Positions 33,247 through 45,400 of a DNA stretch of 64,000 nt are shown here, one piece after another. Made by a program: the position numbers and the translations under genes. This DNA is from Bombyx mori (taxonomy: Eukaryota; Arthropoda; Insecta; Lepidoptera; Bombycidae). Each line of letters starts with the position of its first letter. Positions within the stretch are counted from its first letter, which is position 1. The notes beneath the pieces were generated by a model. That model was not told the origin of the DNA and made no database searches. It was given only the letters and a program-made list of their open reading frames with translations. The stretch is taken from contig NC_085131.1 of NCBI RefSeq assembly GCF_030269925.1, positions 6,929,501-6,993,500 on the forward strand, given 5' to 3'.

Positions 33247-33680
33247 TTTTTTATTGCTTCGATGGGTGGACGAGCTCACAGCCCACCTGGTGTTAAGTGG
33301 TTACTGGAGTCCATAGACATACACAACGTAAATGCGCCACCCACCTTGAGATATAAGTTCTAAGGTCTCAAGTATAGTTACAACGGCTGCCCCACCCTTC
33401 AAACCGAAACGCATTACTGCTTTACGGCAGAAATAGGCGGGGTGGTGGTACCCACCCGCGTGGACTCACAAGAGGTCCTACCACCAGTAATTACGCAAAT
33501 TATAATTTTGCGGGTTTCATTTTTATTACACGATGTTATTCCTTCACCGTGGAAATCAATCGTGAACATTTGTTGAGTACGTATTTCATTAGAAAAATTG
33601 GTACCCGCCTGAGATTCGAACACCGGTGCATCGATCAACACGAACGCACCGGACGTCTTATCCATTAGGCCACGACAACT
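33247..33680 (-). mobile_element. Bm1-type SINE, full length with tRNA-related head
   Basis: From TTTTTTTATTGCTTCGATGG to the head at 33665-33680. On the minus strand the head starts GTTGTCGTGGCCTAATGGAT and carries the B-box-like CGGTGTTCGAATCTCAGG. The best-preserved complete copy in the window. Confidence 0.93.
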
Positions 33681-34374
33681 TCAAATCGAATTATTCGTAG
33701 AGAATAAATACTCAACTGTGTATTTTGGCGATACCTAACTTTAGTAGAAGTACAAAAACGCACACGTATCAACTTGTCACTAAACTTAATTTTCGAAAAT
33801 TTCTTTCTAATTGCGACATTCTGGAAAATCTATTTTATAAGATTTTTCACAATTATAATAATAATAAAATATTTCTGATGTCCAACCAAAGTAAGCACCA
33901 ATTAACGCCTTTCAAAACTGAAATTGGAACCCAAGCTTATCAATGGTTGGTTAGCTGATGGGCTGCAAGCACTCGGTCAAAAAATTAGTTACGTCTACAG
34001 GCATATGATTAAGTCTTTTCTGGTCATCTAAAACTGCCTTGACTAAGCTCCTGTTGAAACATGATGGTCAAGACCCTCAGCAGTGAGGAAACGGCGCGAG
34101 AAAGGAAAGAAAACTAACTAGTTCAGAAAATTAGCATAGGATGCAGCACTAATTATTTTTAGATTCTTCTACCTACAACGCAAGACCTAAATCACGCCAA
34201 CAATATTCGTACTATCAATCTACCGAGCAAAACCTGGCACTCTGAAGCCCTTACTTTCTCCGTTGACCTGGTGGTATGTGGCCTAATAACTGCAGTCTCA
34301 GTGTGTCATCAATGTAAACTACTGCTCGTCCTTATAATCCATGGAGCCACACATCAAACGTGGTAGCTCTACGT

Positions 34375-34575
34375 GTACTTCTTATTGCAGACGCCCACTG
34401 AGTTTCTCGCTGTATCTTCTCAGTGAGTCGCGTTTCCGATCCGGTGGTATATTCTGCGAAGCACTGCTCTTGCTAGGGCCAGTGTTAGCAATACTCCCGT
34501 TCAGAGCTACTTACACGTCAAGGAGAAGCTGAAATAGCCTCTCAAGGCTATCAACATAGGTAGGGGGAAAATAAA
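34375..34575 (+). mobile_element. Jockey-type LINE 3' end fragment
   Basis: CCACTGAGTTTCTCGCTGTA, CGTTTCCGATCCGGTGGTAT and TCTCAAGGCTATCAACATAG. 5'-truncated. An RTE scrap precedes it at 34060-34115. Confidence 0.8.
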
Positions 34576-35802
34576 ATGGCAGTGACGGAGCATTCAAGCA
34601 CTCTCGAATCAATGAAGACTCAGAGCGGCATACAGTTGAAAAGTAATCTCAGCACGGACAACGCTAACACTAGTGTGCAATCTTCGATCTCGGAGTTAAG
34701 TGTTGTAATGTAGCTATACTAGGCTCTTGTGTACGCATTTTAAGAGTCGTCGGGCAATAAATGTCACTGATAGTAGGAATTTGCACGCAATGCAACCCGT
34801 TATCGATACTTAGATACGATTCGGGGTCGATTACACAGATGGGCAAGACACGGATGAAGATTTTTGAAGAACTAAGAAATATCCCTAGAAAAGATTAAAA
34901 AAAACGGCCCTTTTGAAGGCCACATTACGATCTTATAGTTTCTCTAAGATTACGTCAAAACAAACATTTTATCTTACAAATTAAAAACTTTTATTTTAAC
35001 GAAAAATTATTCTTATGAATACTTAACATAATTTATCATATCGATCGTACCTATCCGGTTATCGATATGCTACAATTCTTACGCACATCACTAGACCTCT
35101 CCATAAGACCTGTAAGTGGTAGCGAGACAGACAGATAAATATGATTTATGACTCGAAGCCTCAGTTTATAATGCGTCGAGTGAAGTCGAAATATGGCCAA
35201 AGTATCGATAATTCGCGGCTGACGTAGGCACGCTACCGTGGCCTGCACGTACGCTATCCCACATTACTGTCGTATTTGCTTGTAGTAGTTAAGATGAAGT
35301 AGGTATTCGATAGTATTACACATAAGTTATCGCAATAAGAAATCTTCCTTTCATATAAACGTTAAGCTTTTAGGACATGGGCTCTTCATCCTTGAGACAG
35401 AACGATGTGTTGGGGGCTGATGTCCTCTCGTTTTTATCTTAATGGAATGTGTTCTTTTATTACTTAAAGTAAGTAACATAACAGTTTGAAAGGTGGAGAT
35501 TTAAAGAGGAAAAAAATAATCGAAAAAAATATTTCTACGTCCATTATATTTAATGTCATTAGTTTTGACAGTAAAAACTAAATACATTTCAATTAGTTTT
35601 GAGATTTCTCGTTCATTATTACAATAAAAAAGGTATGAACTTATTTTTTAAATGCTTCTCTTAATTAATTATACAACTCTCGTACTCCTTCTCCGAAAAT
35701 GACTGACATGACGCTAACATCAGTTACCAATATAGAAAAATACAGGTAATAAAATAATTATGGAAGTATTATTATATAAGCTAAATAATAAACATTACAA
35801 AA
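34576..35802. other. Non-coding stretch, nothing recognised
   Basis: No gene or repeat identified. The short minus ORF at 35051-35248 has no family resemblance. Confidence 0.45.
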
Positions 35803-36111
35803 ATGTTGATACACCCACAGGAACCGCCCCGGAATATGAATCAAGAGTTTTTGGGTACGTGTGTATCAATAGTAAAAAATCAGTCTAAAGAAGTAGGTAA
35901 ATCGTATTTTCATTGCAAATTGGTTTGCAATAAGTATACAGTATTTGCGGTTGCAAAATATAACGTATTTATTTCTGTAGGGCAATCAGAGCCCGTAGAC
36001 ATAAATGCTTTGAAACAGAACGCAAAGAGATTCGTGACTAAAATAAGCAAGCTGGTAGAATTCACCCCTACTGACTCACATCCTACAACCTGCTACACAA
36101 ATTCATACTGA
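35803..36111 (+). CDS. Unassigned 102-codon ORF
   Basis: I do not recognise this protein. The ATG at 35803 is preceded by ATTACAAAA, an acceptable insect start context, and the frame runs unbroken to TGA at 36109-36111. The product is soluble-looking, with an alternating hydrophobic core (YTVFAVAKYNVFISVGQSEP) and a lysine-rich helix-like part after it (ALKQNAKRFVTKISKLVEFT), and no signal peptide or membrane span. It is intronless and opposite in strand to ENOPH1, whose 3' end lies 1.7 kb away. It may be a small host gene, a terminal exon, a retrocopy or chance. Confidence 0.35.
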   Translation: MLIHPQEPPRNMNQEFLGTCVSIVKNQSKEVGKSYFHCKLVCNKYTVFAVAKYNVFISVGQSEPVDINALKQNAKRFVTKISKLVEFTPTDSHPTTCYTNSY

Positions 36112-37334
36112 ATCACAAAATTACTTGAACATTGTCTATTTTCTGCTAATAAGGAAATATCTTAAACCAAAACATCAAAATTTGATAAAGCCTTTTCTAG
36201 TCTCGAAAAACAAAACAATTTTTGTTTTAATTAAATCCATTATTCCTTACAGACAGTCGCGATACTTAAACACCGGTGCCTTTAAATGAAAAATTATAAC
36301 CGAAATTAATATAAAAACTAATCTATACAGATCCCGCATTCAATAAACCCTAGCACAGCCTTGCGATACAATCACGAAATAAATAAAACAGTCTTCTTGT
36401 AGTCAATTATATCACAGTAGCACCGGCCCTCGCACACAGAATACATGGCAATTTCTAGTTTCGCAAACCTTAATACATCATGCACTATTACTCTACTTAC
36501 ATATGAGTACAGTTTTATATTCATAAATTTGTATTCAATTCATTCCCGCAAATCTAACTAAAAGGTATAGACAAAAATATTACTTCAACAAATCTGCTAA
36601 CCAATTGCAAATGAAAATACGAACGTTTGGCAGTGGGATTAATGAAATCGAATTGTTAGATATACACGATAATTAAAAATCACAATACAGTTAATACTTA
36701 CGAATAAGAACTTACCTAAGTCAAAATACGAGAAGCAGAGACAGACCGTATGCACTATGCCTTAATTCATTTTAGGCCTCTCTACAAGTAAATTTGCCTA
36801 AACAGAAACGACATCAAATATATTTTAGACAATTCAGTTTTTTCATAAACAGCAAACTTTTCGCACATCCACTCCATGAGATATTAAATTTTTAAAATGT
36901 AACCTAAATACTGATTGATATATTTCACTTTAGTCGCATACATTCATTTTAGTGGTAATCATTTGCCGTATTCCATAAATGGATTATGAGTATGTCATTT
37001 ACAACGACTCTACTGAACATTAAAGATCAACACTGGAGGCACACAAGAGTATGTGCTAGTCAAATCAAAATATTTAAAAGTTTCGTCAAAATTTTTGTAA
37101 TCTGCCGACTAGTAAGAAAAGCACAAAGGTCCAGCTCACGCCAGAAAATCATCTAACAGACACTCATGAAAATATGCAGACTTATGTTAGGCATGCTAAA
37201 ATGATTGATAGGCATTATTACGAGTATTATCAAGGTAATAGTACTAAGAATTTTTAAATAGAGAATGGAAATTGTGAGTGCACACTATCTGTCACTGCCC
37301 ACGGCACACATTGAAATTTCAATACACATATAAA
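36112..37334. other. Non-coding stretch between the unassigned ORF and ENOPH1
   Basis: No repeat or ORF of note. It may include 3' UTR of the ENOPH1 long transcript if the exon at 37335-37433 is used. Confidence 0.4.
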
Positions 37335-37433
37335 CTAGGAAGTGTTGTCGATTAGCGCGGAAGCAACCTCAGTCTTGTCACTCTTCCAAGGTGAACCAAC
37401 AATGTTGCGACGCCCTGCTGTTCTCGCTATGTA
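37335..37433 (-). other. Candidate additional 3' exon of ENOPH1
   Basis: After the acceptor TATTTCAG at 37434, the sequence is open for 32 codons (YIARTAGRRNIVGSPWKSDK at the start) to TAG. Candidate donors upstream lie at 37817 (TCG|GTAGCA, weak, before the stop), 37799 (TTT|GTGAGT, after the stop) and 37762 (AGG|GTAAGT, the strongest, 46 bases after the stop). With the strongest donor this is a 3' UTR exon. With the weak one it would replace the last two residues by 32 new ones in frame. Confidence 0.35.
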
Positions 37434-37807
37434 CTGAAATAATGAAATAATTACTGGACATATTGAAATTTATTAAAATCTCTACACTAGAACTTGGATT
37501 AACAATTGTATAACTGTTTATCGTTAACTTTGAGAAACAATTTACCCAGGGTGAGTTTTTAGTAGTGTATCGATCACAATTTCCAAGATATAGATTCAAA
37601 GACTAGCACTAATGGTAAACACTCATTTAATACCCTTGCTAATTATTTAAAAAAAATACTGGTTACTCATGCTTGTCCTCATCAGTGGTCACTGTAATCA
37701 AGACTGTAACTAAATCGTTGCTACGTTGAAATGTTACGGAAATGGACGGCCAAAAACTTACCCTATGTAAAATAATAAGAATATTATGATTCACTCACAA
37801 AGTCATC

Positions 37808-39421
37808 TTATGCTACCGACGGTTGCTCTATTGGATCATTGCAAGATTCTTCAGCTGCGACTGTCTTTACTTTAATTTCAGAGATTTCAGTCTCTGATTT
37901 TTTGTCGGTATTTACTTGCTCAGCCACATCGCCATTGGCACCATTCACTTCTTTACCGTTTTCAGCGGACAGTCGTGCATTTAATTCTTCATCTTTAGCC
38001 GAATCACCGTTTAAGTTTACTTTATCATTACCATTCGCAGAGTTTCCGTTAACTTGTGGGTCATTATCACTTTCTACCTTAACTTCGTCTACTTTTTCCA
38101 CTGTCGTATCAGTAGCTTCTGTTTCATTGGCACAAATTGCTTGAACATTGTTTGTATTGGTCGCTTCTGGTATATTTTTATCTGTCACTAGCTCTTGTTC
38201 CATTTTCGTTTCTTCTACTTCTTTACTTTCAGAAGCCGCACTTCTTTCGTTTGTATCCAGTTTTGTTGTTTCCTTTTCGATTTGTGGCACACTTTCGATA
38301 ATTTCTTTTCTGTGTTCGCCTATTTTTTTGTCAATATCTGCGGACTGTTCGTCTTCCTCGACTTTGTTCTGTTCCTGGTTATCAACTACTTCTGTTCTTT
38401 CAACAGTCTCTTCCCTTATATTCTCCTCTGTTTTCATTTTAATTTCTTCTTCTTTATTTTGGCTTTCAATGGCTAGTTCTTCAGACGGTTCTGCTTTGCG
38501 GTCATCAGTTTTCTCAATAGGACTACTTTCTGTATTTTCTAAAGGTACTGTTTTTTCACTAACATCCTTTTCATTACTCTTGGGGTCTGACACAATAAGT
38601 TGTTCATTTTCGCAATTTTCTGCTGTCGAGATTTTCGAACTAGCCACTCCATCTACAGTTTCACTCTCTCCTTTCGCACCATCTTGCACACCTAGTTCCA
38701 TTTCTGCCTCAAGTATTTTTTCAATAATATTATTAGAATCAATATTTTCCGTGTCCATTGTCTCCTCAGGAATTGAGTTAAGTAACGGTTTCACAGGAAT
38801 GCTGTCGAGATTAGTAACATCCTGTACTTTAGATAAAATTTCATCACATTCCTTATCTAAAACTTCTCCAACATTTTTTAGTTCCTCAATGTCTTCAACT
38901 GTTTCCGGTTCCTCGACGATAGGTTCAATGTCCTCAATGACATCAGCTACTTCAGTTAAGTTTTGTTTATCATCTAATACCTCTTCTATTTCAGTAATAG
39001 TTGTAGGTGTAGTTTTCTCTGGAACAGATGCAGCTTCTGTACAAACTTTCTCTATAGGGAGCTCTAGAGACTTTACATCTGGAATGGGATCCTCTTCCAT
39101 TTTTTCAGTCTTTGTTTTCTCTTCAGCTTTGTCCACTGTTTCTTCAATGACTACTGGTTCTATATCAATAGCTGTGGCCTCAGCAATTTCTGTTTCTGTT
39201 ACCTCTTCAACAATTGTTTCTATGCAATCATTTGTTCCCTTTGTTTTTGTCGAGTCATTTGCTGGTACTGAAATAGATTCTTCAACTTCCATTTTTTCTG
39301 GCTCTTCCGACGCTTTTTCCACAGTAGCATCCTTGGCAGTAGTTTCTACTATTAACTCTTCAGAATTTGTTTTACAATCGTCATTAACATCAGTCTTGGG
39401 TATTTTGGCAGGTATTTCTTC
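37808..39421 (-). CDS. Enoph1: ENOPH1 exon 6: 537-residue acidic tail
   Basis: Acceptor GTGTTTCAG at 39422, first residues [14 protein letters not shown], stop TAA at 37808. Very rich in E, V, T, D, K and S, with repeated E-E-x-E/V patterns and few aromatic residues. Predicted disordered, with no known domain. The antisense frame is also open over 425 codons, which follows from the GAA/GAN-rich codons. Similar long tails are, as I recall, annotated on some other insect E1 proteins, so this is probably a real lineage feature. Confidence 0.85.
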   Translation of the reverse strand, partial: EEIPAKIPKTDVNDDCKTNSEELIVETTAKDATVEKASEEPEKMEVEESISVPANDSTKTKGTNDCIETIVEEVTETEIAEATAIDIEPVVIEETVDKAEEKTKTEKMEEDPIPDVKSLELPIEKVCTEAASVPEKTTPTTITEIEEVLDDKQNLTEVADVIEDIEPIVEEPETVEDIEELKNVGEVLDKECDEILSKVQDVTNLDSIPVKPLLNSIPEETMDTENIDSNNIIEKILEAEMELGVQDGAKGESETVDGVASSKISTAENCENEQLIVSDPKSNEKDVSEKTVPLENTESSPIEKTDDRKAEPSEELAIESQNKEEEIKMKTEENIREETVERTEVVDNQEQNKVEEDEQSADIDKKIGEHRKEIIESVPQIEKETTKLDTNERSAASESKEVEETKMEQELVTDKNIPEATNTNNVQAICANETEATDTTVEKVDEVKVESDNDPQVNGNSANGNDKVNLNGDSAKDEELNARLSAENGKEVNGANGDVAEQVNTDKKSETEISEIKVKTVAAEESCNDPIEQPSVA

Positions 39422-42400
39422 CTGAAACACAAAATAGATCTTGTTAAATCTATTGGATTTAATGAAATTTCACTTAACACAACAAAACATTTTTGCACTT
39501 GAATGGACACCTAACCAATAAACTTTCAATAAACCACAATCGTTAGATAAGACCAAAGTACTACAACAAATTTTTAAAAACAAAATTACAAATACTTGTG
39601 TATTAAAATTTTCAAATTTATATTTCTCTTTGCAAATGAATTATGAGCACTAAGGTTTGCAGTCATATTCACTGTAGCTATGTTTTCGAAAATTAACCGA
39701 AAAAACAACAGATTGATATAGTAGTGATAAGAAATGACTATATCAGTAACGTTGTGATATGACAATGAATGTAAAATAGTAAAAATAAGCCTGTTAATTT
39801 TAAATAGTTTATTTGTTTAAAATACACATTTTCATATACCAACATCTTTCATATTAGAGGATTCTTGTTTAAAAATTGATATTTTCTTTTAACAAATAAG
39901 ACAGAGCGAAAAGAAAACAAAAACAAATTTTGTGTCTAAAATTATACAATATTGACATATGGCCATAATTTGATTAATTTATCAAGGCAAGTGAACGAAA
40001 ACAATCAGATGTCTATATTGCTTATTTATTGTTGATAATTGTTAACATCTTGTAATATTTGTGGCAAGCAATAAATCACAACAATGGATTGATCTCTTTG
40101 AATTTCGGATAAAGACCATACTAAATTTTCATAAAATACTGTTCATAGTAACTTGTTACATTAAAAATGTAAATTAAAAATTTTGGAAAATCTTAAGAAT
40201 AATATATGTCGGTGCAACGGTACTATTTGGTTAACTAAGATTAGTTAACTGTTTCCTTAATATTACGGATTTCAACAACTGTTTGAGACGGTATTCAAGA
40301 GAATTCTAAGCTACCTCCAATGTTCAAATACGAGTGACTATTGTCGCAGAAAACATTCTGGCTCGAAAAGTCGAACGGCGCGGAGTTCTCTGTTGTTATC
40401 GCTGTACACTTGAAATGTAATAAATGGAATTCATTGCAAAAGTGAGTCTTGATTACTGTCACTACGGAAGGCAATGATAATGATGAATAGAATGGCGTCC
40501 TATATTATTTTATTTATATATTATTCTATATAAACAAGAAAAAATCTACAGTTAGATAGATGCCTATGACAACTTTGCACACGTAGATAAAGTGCAATTA
40601 TATCGCGTATTTTTTTCATAATTCCATTTTAAATTAGTGTCTATGAATGGAATACTTTGTAAGTACTAAAAATATTTGACTTTTATGGCCGTCCAAAATT
40701 ATTGTTTCAAGTTTATTACAAACAAGTTCTCACAATTTAATTAGCATTATGAAATGAAATATAAAAATATATTTTATTAGATTAGATAGCGCTTTAATTG
40801 ATGTTCATGTATTTTTGTTGTTATTTGAACATAATTTTTTTGATCTTGCAATATTAGTAAGTAGCTATTTTAAAAGGCAAACAATGCAAAGGCATTTTAT
40901 GATAATTATATACATAAACTGAATTACAAAGAATGCATAAAAGCACAAAAATGCCACTGCCCAACTAGACTACTCACCTCACACAACATCTGGCTACATA
41001 TTTATACTACAGAGTGCATGCATGAAGCGCTACTGGGGTTGTACATATGAAGGTCATCGTAGCACCTGAGTGTCGGGCTTGCGTTTGTTAGTAACGGTGA
41101 GCTGAGTGAAGCTGTGTAGTACAGGGTAGGCTGCCGCTGCTCCCTCGGCCAACGGAGCGTTCCCTTCGCGGCTCACTAGAGCCACGTTCACTCCGCTAGT
41201 CCGAGCCGCTTCTGCTTCTGCACAAATGTTAATTTTACTTTTAACTATTGAAATCCGGTACAACTTCCATGTAACTACAGATAAAATTTAAAAATAATAG
41301 TTTAAAAAAACTTAAAAAAAACGCTTTTTTTACAATAAAATCACTTTTTCTTACTAAAATTTGTTTTCTATTTTTTCTAGTTGGATTTTCTATAAGAGCG
41401 TATTTAGTTAGATTTTTTAAACTATTATTTATTTTTAATTTTTTAGTCGAATTTCAATTTTTTTAATTATGTATTGTCCTCGGTCCTTAAGAAGTATACC
41501 AAATTTCGAGTTAATCCGACGTTTTGAAGGGGGGTCAAAATCATGTTCAAAGATTCCGTTACAAACATACATACGTCTGAAGCTATTAAAAGCGTATTAA
41601 AATACACCTATTTATTAAAACAAATCGTGCACTACCTATTATATTATAGTTTGAAGATACTGTAAAAAAAAACTCGTCCTGAATAGCTAACAAAAACTGC
41701 CCAGTCTCACCCCATCCAGAGAAAAGAGGCGGGATACGATTAAGGGCACACAAAATTTATATCTATGTAAATCTATTTTATTCTTCAAAGATTAAAACTT
41801 ACCTTTTTCAATATCAGTTAAAAACAAGATTTCCTCAGCTTTGCAACCGATTTTCTCGACAATGGCAGTGTAACTGGTAGCTTCCTGTTTAGCACCTACA
41901 GCAGTGTCGAAATGGCCATCGATGAGAGGAAGTAGGTCCCCAGCAGATGACTGGCCAAAAAGAAGTTTCTGGGCTTGGACGGATCCAGAGGAGTAGATGT
42001 AAATCTTCTGACCCTCTACTGAACGCCATTGTTCAAGAGCCGGTAGCACATCGTCGTACACGCTGAAATTACATCATTTGTGCTGATATATATATAATGT
42101 ATTGAAATATTGTTTGGTTATTATAAAGCCATCCAAATAATGTAAGTAATGTAAAATAAATAAAGAAACTATCACTGACTGTCACTGGCAGTAGCGAATC
42201 AATGATTGATTATTTTTTTATGATGGCATTATTTTTACAACTCCCCTTCAACGACTTTAACATCACACCACAGTATAACATGAGACCACTGTGGCGGATT
42301 GTTTGGTACCATCATCATTCCTATGTCTGCAGGAAAGCAGTCAAGCGTTCCGGTTTCAAAGGAAGGGACGACCATTCGACAACAAAACAGACTTCACATT

Positions 42401-45400
42401 TCAACGCTGTCGGCGACATTCACGTTGTGAAATAAAATTTCTATATAAATAAGATATTCCGTCAACAACTGAATACCACATTTACCAGTGAAGTAATTAA
42501 AGTAGACAACCAGCACCAGCACCGGTTGTCTACCGTTTGTTAACTCTACCAAGAAAAAACAGACAAGTCAAGAGAAGATCATCAGAAAGTTTGGTCCACT
42601 ATATGTTTGATGTAAGTTTTAAGATTGTATTAATTATTAATTATAAATTTTAAATGAGCAACTAACTGTCCCTTGATGTCTCCTTTATCATAACCTTTTT
42701 TCCAGATAAGCCCCTGGAGTTGCTTCAGAGGGGCAACTTTACGGTCGGACGACATCTGCCATTTGACATTCTTAACCAGACCCTCGATTTGATCCTCTTT
42801 AGAAGCATCCTGAATTGAAAATTAATATTATGCAGTAAAAAAAAATAATTAAATATTGCGGAAGTTAGGCAGCTCATGCTTTTACTGTGTAATTTTCTTT
42901 CTTTTATTATTTTAAATAGAATAACAATATATGAATTACCTAGTAAAGGCGTTACCAAGTTGTACTTGAACCACAGCTAAATTATAACATGGTACCCACC
43001 CACTACCCACCCACCTTAAAATGCGAAATCTCGATGTCTCATTCCTGATCGATGAGCATGTGATATTGCGCGAAAAGTTATGCAATGCGGTTTAAACAGG
43101 GTAATACCCGTTATTGCTTCGTAATTGAGGTTACAACCTCTCAATCACAAAGAAATGGCGGCAACCAGCTTTTATCATGAAAGATCTTCGGGCATCATTT
43201 GATTGGGCTAACACAGTCAGCAATGTCATTATTACAGTGAAACCATGTCAAATAGATGATGGATGCAAATAAACTAATAGTCATTGAATCATCTTACCTC
43301 TCCGGGAATGGTAACCAGTCCTTCAACACTCTTCTCCTGATCCTCGATAGCAAGCTTCCTCAAAGCGTTCACTGCTTCTTTGACATCCTCATCATCCCAC
43401 TGGGCATCAAGAAAATCTTTCACATTTTCTTCAGCATAAGGAAATAGTTTGTCCTGTAACAATAACGTCATAATTGATTAGTTTACTTTTTTAAACCATC
43501 AAAACTTTGCAATGTTTTATTGTCAGCGCCCAGAGACATAACCGAAACCACAGAGGGAAATTCACTCCAAAGCCGAATGCTATGTGACAGAAAAGATCTC
43601 TGGAAACGCACTGTGGATAAACCCACTGCGTTTCTAGATAGTATGAATGAACTCTTGCTCTTGAGACGGGCGGTGAGATGGTAAAAACGAATATTCATCT
43701 CAAGCAATTACTCAGAGCACTCCACATGGAATATGATACAAAGAGAACCGAAGTCCTTCCTTAGACGTTCCAATCGACCCGTGGGAATAGGATTATCGAC
43801 AATCCAGATGGCCATCTCCTGTATAGGCAGCTTGTCTTCTGTATAGAATTAAATGGAAAGTCTCATTCTCAACGGCAACGGTCCTAACGGTCTTTTTTTT
43901 TATTACTTAGATGGATGGACGAGCTCACAGCCCACCTGGTGTTAAGTTGTTACTGGAGCCCATAGACATCTACAAACGTAAATGCGCCACCCACCTCGAA
44001 AGTCTGATTTCTAACAACTTGTTATAAAAAGTATTTCCACTTTAAAGCGCCATTAATAGTTAATATAATCAAGAAATAATTGGTGCGAGTTTTCAAAATA
44101 AAACGGAAATTTGAAATATTCACTCAATTATGTTTACGACATATGGCGCAATGGTTCATAAATTCAAATGTATGAAATCAAAGAACGTCGGGCATGTCTC
44201 TTAAAAGTAGGTAGGTGTACATGCGCGAGTGAACCCCATTGATCGGGTCGAGCGTTCAGTTTCAAGAGTGCGCCTGTGATGAGAGTAAATTTAATTTAAA
44301 TTGCATGAGTTAAAATTTTAGGGATGTCTCAAAATAAATAAATGAAATAATGTGTTTAATTAGTATTAAAATTATAAGCGGTTATATATTTTAGGATCAA
44401 TTGACTAAATACTTTTTGCGAAATAGTGTCTAGTTAGCAGTCTGACGATAATTTAAGCTAAGCACACATCAAATGATTGTATAGATTTTCTTTTCTTACG
44501 TTTCCGAATGAGGACATAATATTGGTCGGGTATCAAATATTTAATATCATGCATTAACTTTCTAAAACAAATGAAATAATGTTGACATTAAACAAACCTT
44601 TTTATAAACGAATCTCAGAATTAATACAATAGACATCATCTAGTTCGTTCATTAAATATGCGTTGAATTTTTTTTCGGTCAGAAGTCTTTCATTGACCCT
44701 GTTCAGAGTTTCAGACTTTAAAACCGGTTCCACAATATGTTCGGATCACACCGCATCGCCAATCGTGATTTTTTAATAATCTAACAACCCTATTTTTGGC
44801 GCCAAGTAAATAGTGTTGGCAAATTCACGTTCGTTTAATTTATTATATACAGTACCAGGTATCAACGAGAATAAGCCCGAAATATAATTCTCATTAACTT
44901 TACTTAAGTACCTATTAATATTCAATCTTATATACTGGATTCGCAAGGGTCGATTTTAACAGTCCGGCTTGTTGCACTATAGAAATGGAATCTTATAAAC
45001 CCCCAAGCGAAGCAAATTGTCTCTTCGAAATAAGGTGACACTACAAAACTTGCATACGACCCGTCATGATGTATGCAAGCGTAGTGTTCGCTCACGCGGC
45101 CCGGACCAACTTGAATCCCTTCAGGTTATTCAATCCCGATTCTGCAGGATAGCCGTCGGTGCACCAAGGTTCCTGAGAAACGTGGATCTCCACAATGACC
45201 TGGAGCTCGACTCTGTCAGTAAGTATCGGTCGGCATCATTGTGCCATTTCCAGAAGGCGGCACGACATGAGAACCCATTTGTCTAACTACACACCCGATC
45301 CTGTAGACCGAATGGTAAACAGTTGACGTCGCCCAAAGCAAGTCATTACGGATCCTCCCGATCCATTAACGATGCTTTTAGGCACCCCAAGCACCGGTCA

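Noticed and set aside
33247..33680. tRNA gene suggested by the A- and B-box-like sequence
   Set aside because: It is the head of a Bm1 SINE, followed by the SINE body. The same head occurs at 14820-14889 and, degraded, near 53040-53108.
38148..39425. 425-codon Ser/Thr/Val-rich ORF on the plus strand
   Set aside because: Exact antisense shadow of the ENOPH1 acidic exon. GAA/GAT/GTT-rich codons leave the reverse frame open. No start context or domain.
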